The translations under genes were made by a program, and so were the position numbers. This document shows, one piece after another, positions 62,892 through 64,000 of a DNA stretch of 64,000 nt. The notes below the pieces were generated by a model. The model searched no databases. It had not been told where the DNA came from and worked only from the letters and a program-made list of their open reading frames with translations. Where the stretch lies: the NCBI GenBank assembly GCA_947493175.1, contig CANLQD010000013.1, forward strand, positions 1 to 64,000, read 5' to 3'. Each line of letters begins with the position of its first letter. The stretch's first letter is position 1. The DNA is from an uncultured Flavobacteriaceae bacterium (GTDB lineage Bacteria > Bacteroidota > Bacteroidia > Flavobacteriales > Flavobacteriaceae).

Positions 62892-64000
62892 TTGAATCCG
62901 CTCAGAAAACTCTTTAAGCAAACCGCCATCTATGGCTTGGCGACGGTGCTTCCGCGGATGCTTTCCTTCATTCTTGTGCCTGTATATACTGCTGTAATGG
63001 CTCCAGGTCTTTACGGTAATGTGACCCTTATCTTTTCGTGGTTTGCCATTTTCAACGTCTTTTTGGCATATGGCATGGAAACGGCATTCTTTCGCTTTTA
63101 CAGTAGGTCTGATACTAAGGAAACAGTTGTGTCGACTTCACTGATTTCGATTATGGCGACCACTGGAATTTTTACAATTCTTGCGCTTTTGTTTCAAAGC
63201 AGATTGGCAGATGCCTTGGGTTTTGAGGTTAGATACATGCCCTATGTAATTTTCATTTTGGCGTTGGACGCTTTGGCGATTATTCCATTTGCATGGCTGC
63301 GGGCCAATGAAAGGCCTACTAAATATGCTGTTGTCAAAATAACGAACGTAGGTATTAATTTAGGGTTGAACATGTTTTTCCTACTACTTCTTCCTAAAAT
63401 GGCCAAAGAGGATTCAGGTGGTCTATTGAGCTGGATGTACCAGCCCGATTTTGAGATTAGCTATATTCTTATTTCGAATTTGGTTGCCAGCGGAGTAACC
63501 TTGTTTTTAATGCTTTCCCTTTATGTAAAGAGCACCTATAAGTTCGATAAGGAACTTTGGAAACGAATGATGCGTTATGCGTGGCCTGTTTTGGTCGCAG
63601 GAATCGCCTTTACCATCAACGAAGTTTTCGACAGGATTTTATTGGAAAAGCTACTTCCCGAAGCTATAGCAAAAAGCGAAATGGGCAAGTATTCGGCCTG
63701 CTACAAACTGGGATTGTTCATGACCCTTTTTGCCACTGCCTTTCGAATGGGTATTGAACCCTTCTTTTTTAGTCATGCAGGCACCGAGAACCCTCAAAAA
63801 GCCTATGCGCAGATAACCAATTATTTTGTGGTACTAGGTAGTATTATTTTGTTGGCGGTGGTCGTTTTTGCCGATGTGCTTAAGGTGTTGTTCGTAAGGG
63901 ACGAAGCCTACTGGGATGCTATGAAAATCGTTCCCTTGATCGTATTGGCTAGCTTTTTTTTGGGCATCTACCACAACCTTTCGGTCTGGTACAAGGTAAC
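62892..64000 (+). CDS. Polysaccharide flippase (MOP superfamily), C-terminus outside window
   Basis: Reads from a TTG at 62892 to the right edge (about 369 residues visible). The N-terminus KLFKQTAIYGLATVLPRMLSFILVPVYTAVM is typical for oligosaccharide/lipid II-like flippases, and at least nine membrane helices follow. FAIFNVFLAYGMETAFFRFYS and AWPVLVAGIAFTINEVFDRILLEKLLP recall the Bacteroidota relatives of Wzx that stand alone near housekeeping genes. It is a second flippase besides that at 27869, and its lipid-linked substrate is unknown. Confidence 0.85.
   Translation, partial: MNPLRKLFKQTAIYGLATVLPRMLSFILVPVYTAVMAPGLYGNVTLIFSWFAIFNVFLAYGMETAFFRFYSRSDTKETVVSTSLISIMATTGIFTILALLFQSRLADALGFEVRYMPYVIFILALDALAIIPFAWLRANERPTKYAVVKITNVGINLGLNMFFLLLLPKMAKEDSGGLLSWMYQPDFEISYILISNLVASGVTLFLMLSLYVKSTYKFDKELWKRMMRYAWPVLVAGIAFTINEVFDRILLEKLLPEAIAKSEMGKYSACYKLGLFMTLFATAFRMGIEPFFFSHAGTENPQKAYAQITNYFVVLGSIILLAVVVFADVLKVLFVRDEAYWDAMKIVPLIVLASFFLGIYHNLSVWYKV

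Overview
The window looks like a chromosomal segment of a marine-type Flavobacteriaceae bacterium (phylum Bacteroidota). The evidence is a SprB-like repeat adhesin, a type IX secretion (T9SS) sorting tail on a metalloprotease, the gliding/T9SS lipoprotein SprE/PorW, lineage-typical orphan families (DUF6909-, DUF6341-, DUF6427-, DUF5687- and DUF6168-like), an ATP synthase operon that lacks the beta and epsilon genes, and repeated -7 boxes of the Bacteroidota form TAnnTTTG. Assignment to a genus is not possible from this sequence alone. All family names come from recognising motifs by eye; no searches were run.

Layout. 1-4727 (-): 5' part of a giant secreted adhesin that runs off the left edge. 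5073-9165: tatA (-), an M23 peptidase and a GH3-family protein (+), and a FAM3/ILEI-like plus glycerophosphodiesterase fusion (-). 9617-15029 (+): two fibre-like secreted proteins sharing an identical 101-nt block, a small exported protein and an M43 metalloprotease. 15153-24810 (+): DUF6909-like protein, Wzz, the dTDP-rhamnose genes rfbBACD, and genes for UDP-ManNAcA (wecB, wecC) and a second UDP-hexosaminuronic acid. 24984-36623 (+), visibly more AT-rich: an aldolase, a CMP-Kdo-synthetase-like enzyme, a HAD phosphatase, Wzx, a sialyltransferase-like protein, Wzy, glycosyltransferases, an acetyltransferase and an O-antigen-ligase-like protein with a periplasmic insert. 36712-43342: WecA-like initiating transferase, UDP-glucuronate decarboxylase, purD, and the DUF6341/DUF6427/DUF4254/GT9 group. 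43366-46489 (-): TetR regulator and an arsenosugar-type set (ArsS radical SAM, AhpD-like, DUF2064). 46643-52095: patatin, a membrane protein, a Crp-family regulator, a PaaE-like reductase and a DUF5687/ABC exporter. 52478-61184 (+): sprE, bactofilin, then atpZ-DUF6168-atpB-E-F-H-A-G. 61292-64000: an MFS exporter and a second, truncated flippase.

How it works together. The 16.8-38.9 kb region reads as one Wzx/Wzy-dependent O-antigen-type locus. The precursors are dTDP-rhamnose, UDP-ManNAcA, a second uronic acid and possibly UDP-xylose. A lipid-linked repeat would be started by the WecA-like protein, extended by about four glycosyltransferases, flipped by Wzx, polymerised by the EpsG-type Wzy under Wzz control, and attached by the ligase-like protein. 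The most unusual part is 24984-30084. There a metal-dependent pyruvate-type aldolase sits with a CMP-Kdo-synthetase homologue, a phosphatase and a sialyltransferase-like enzyme, and no PEP-condensing synthase (KdsA/NeuB) is visible. I infer that it may make and transfer an unusual ulosonic acid.

No rRNA, tRNA, CRISPR array or insertion sequence was recognised.
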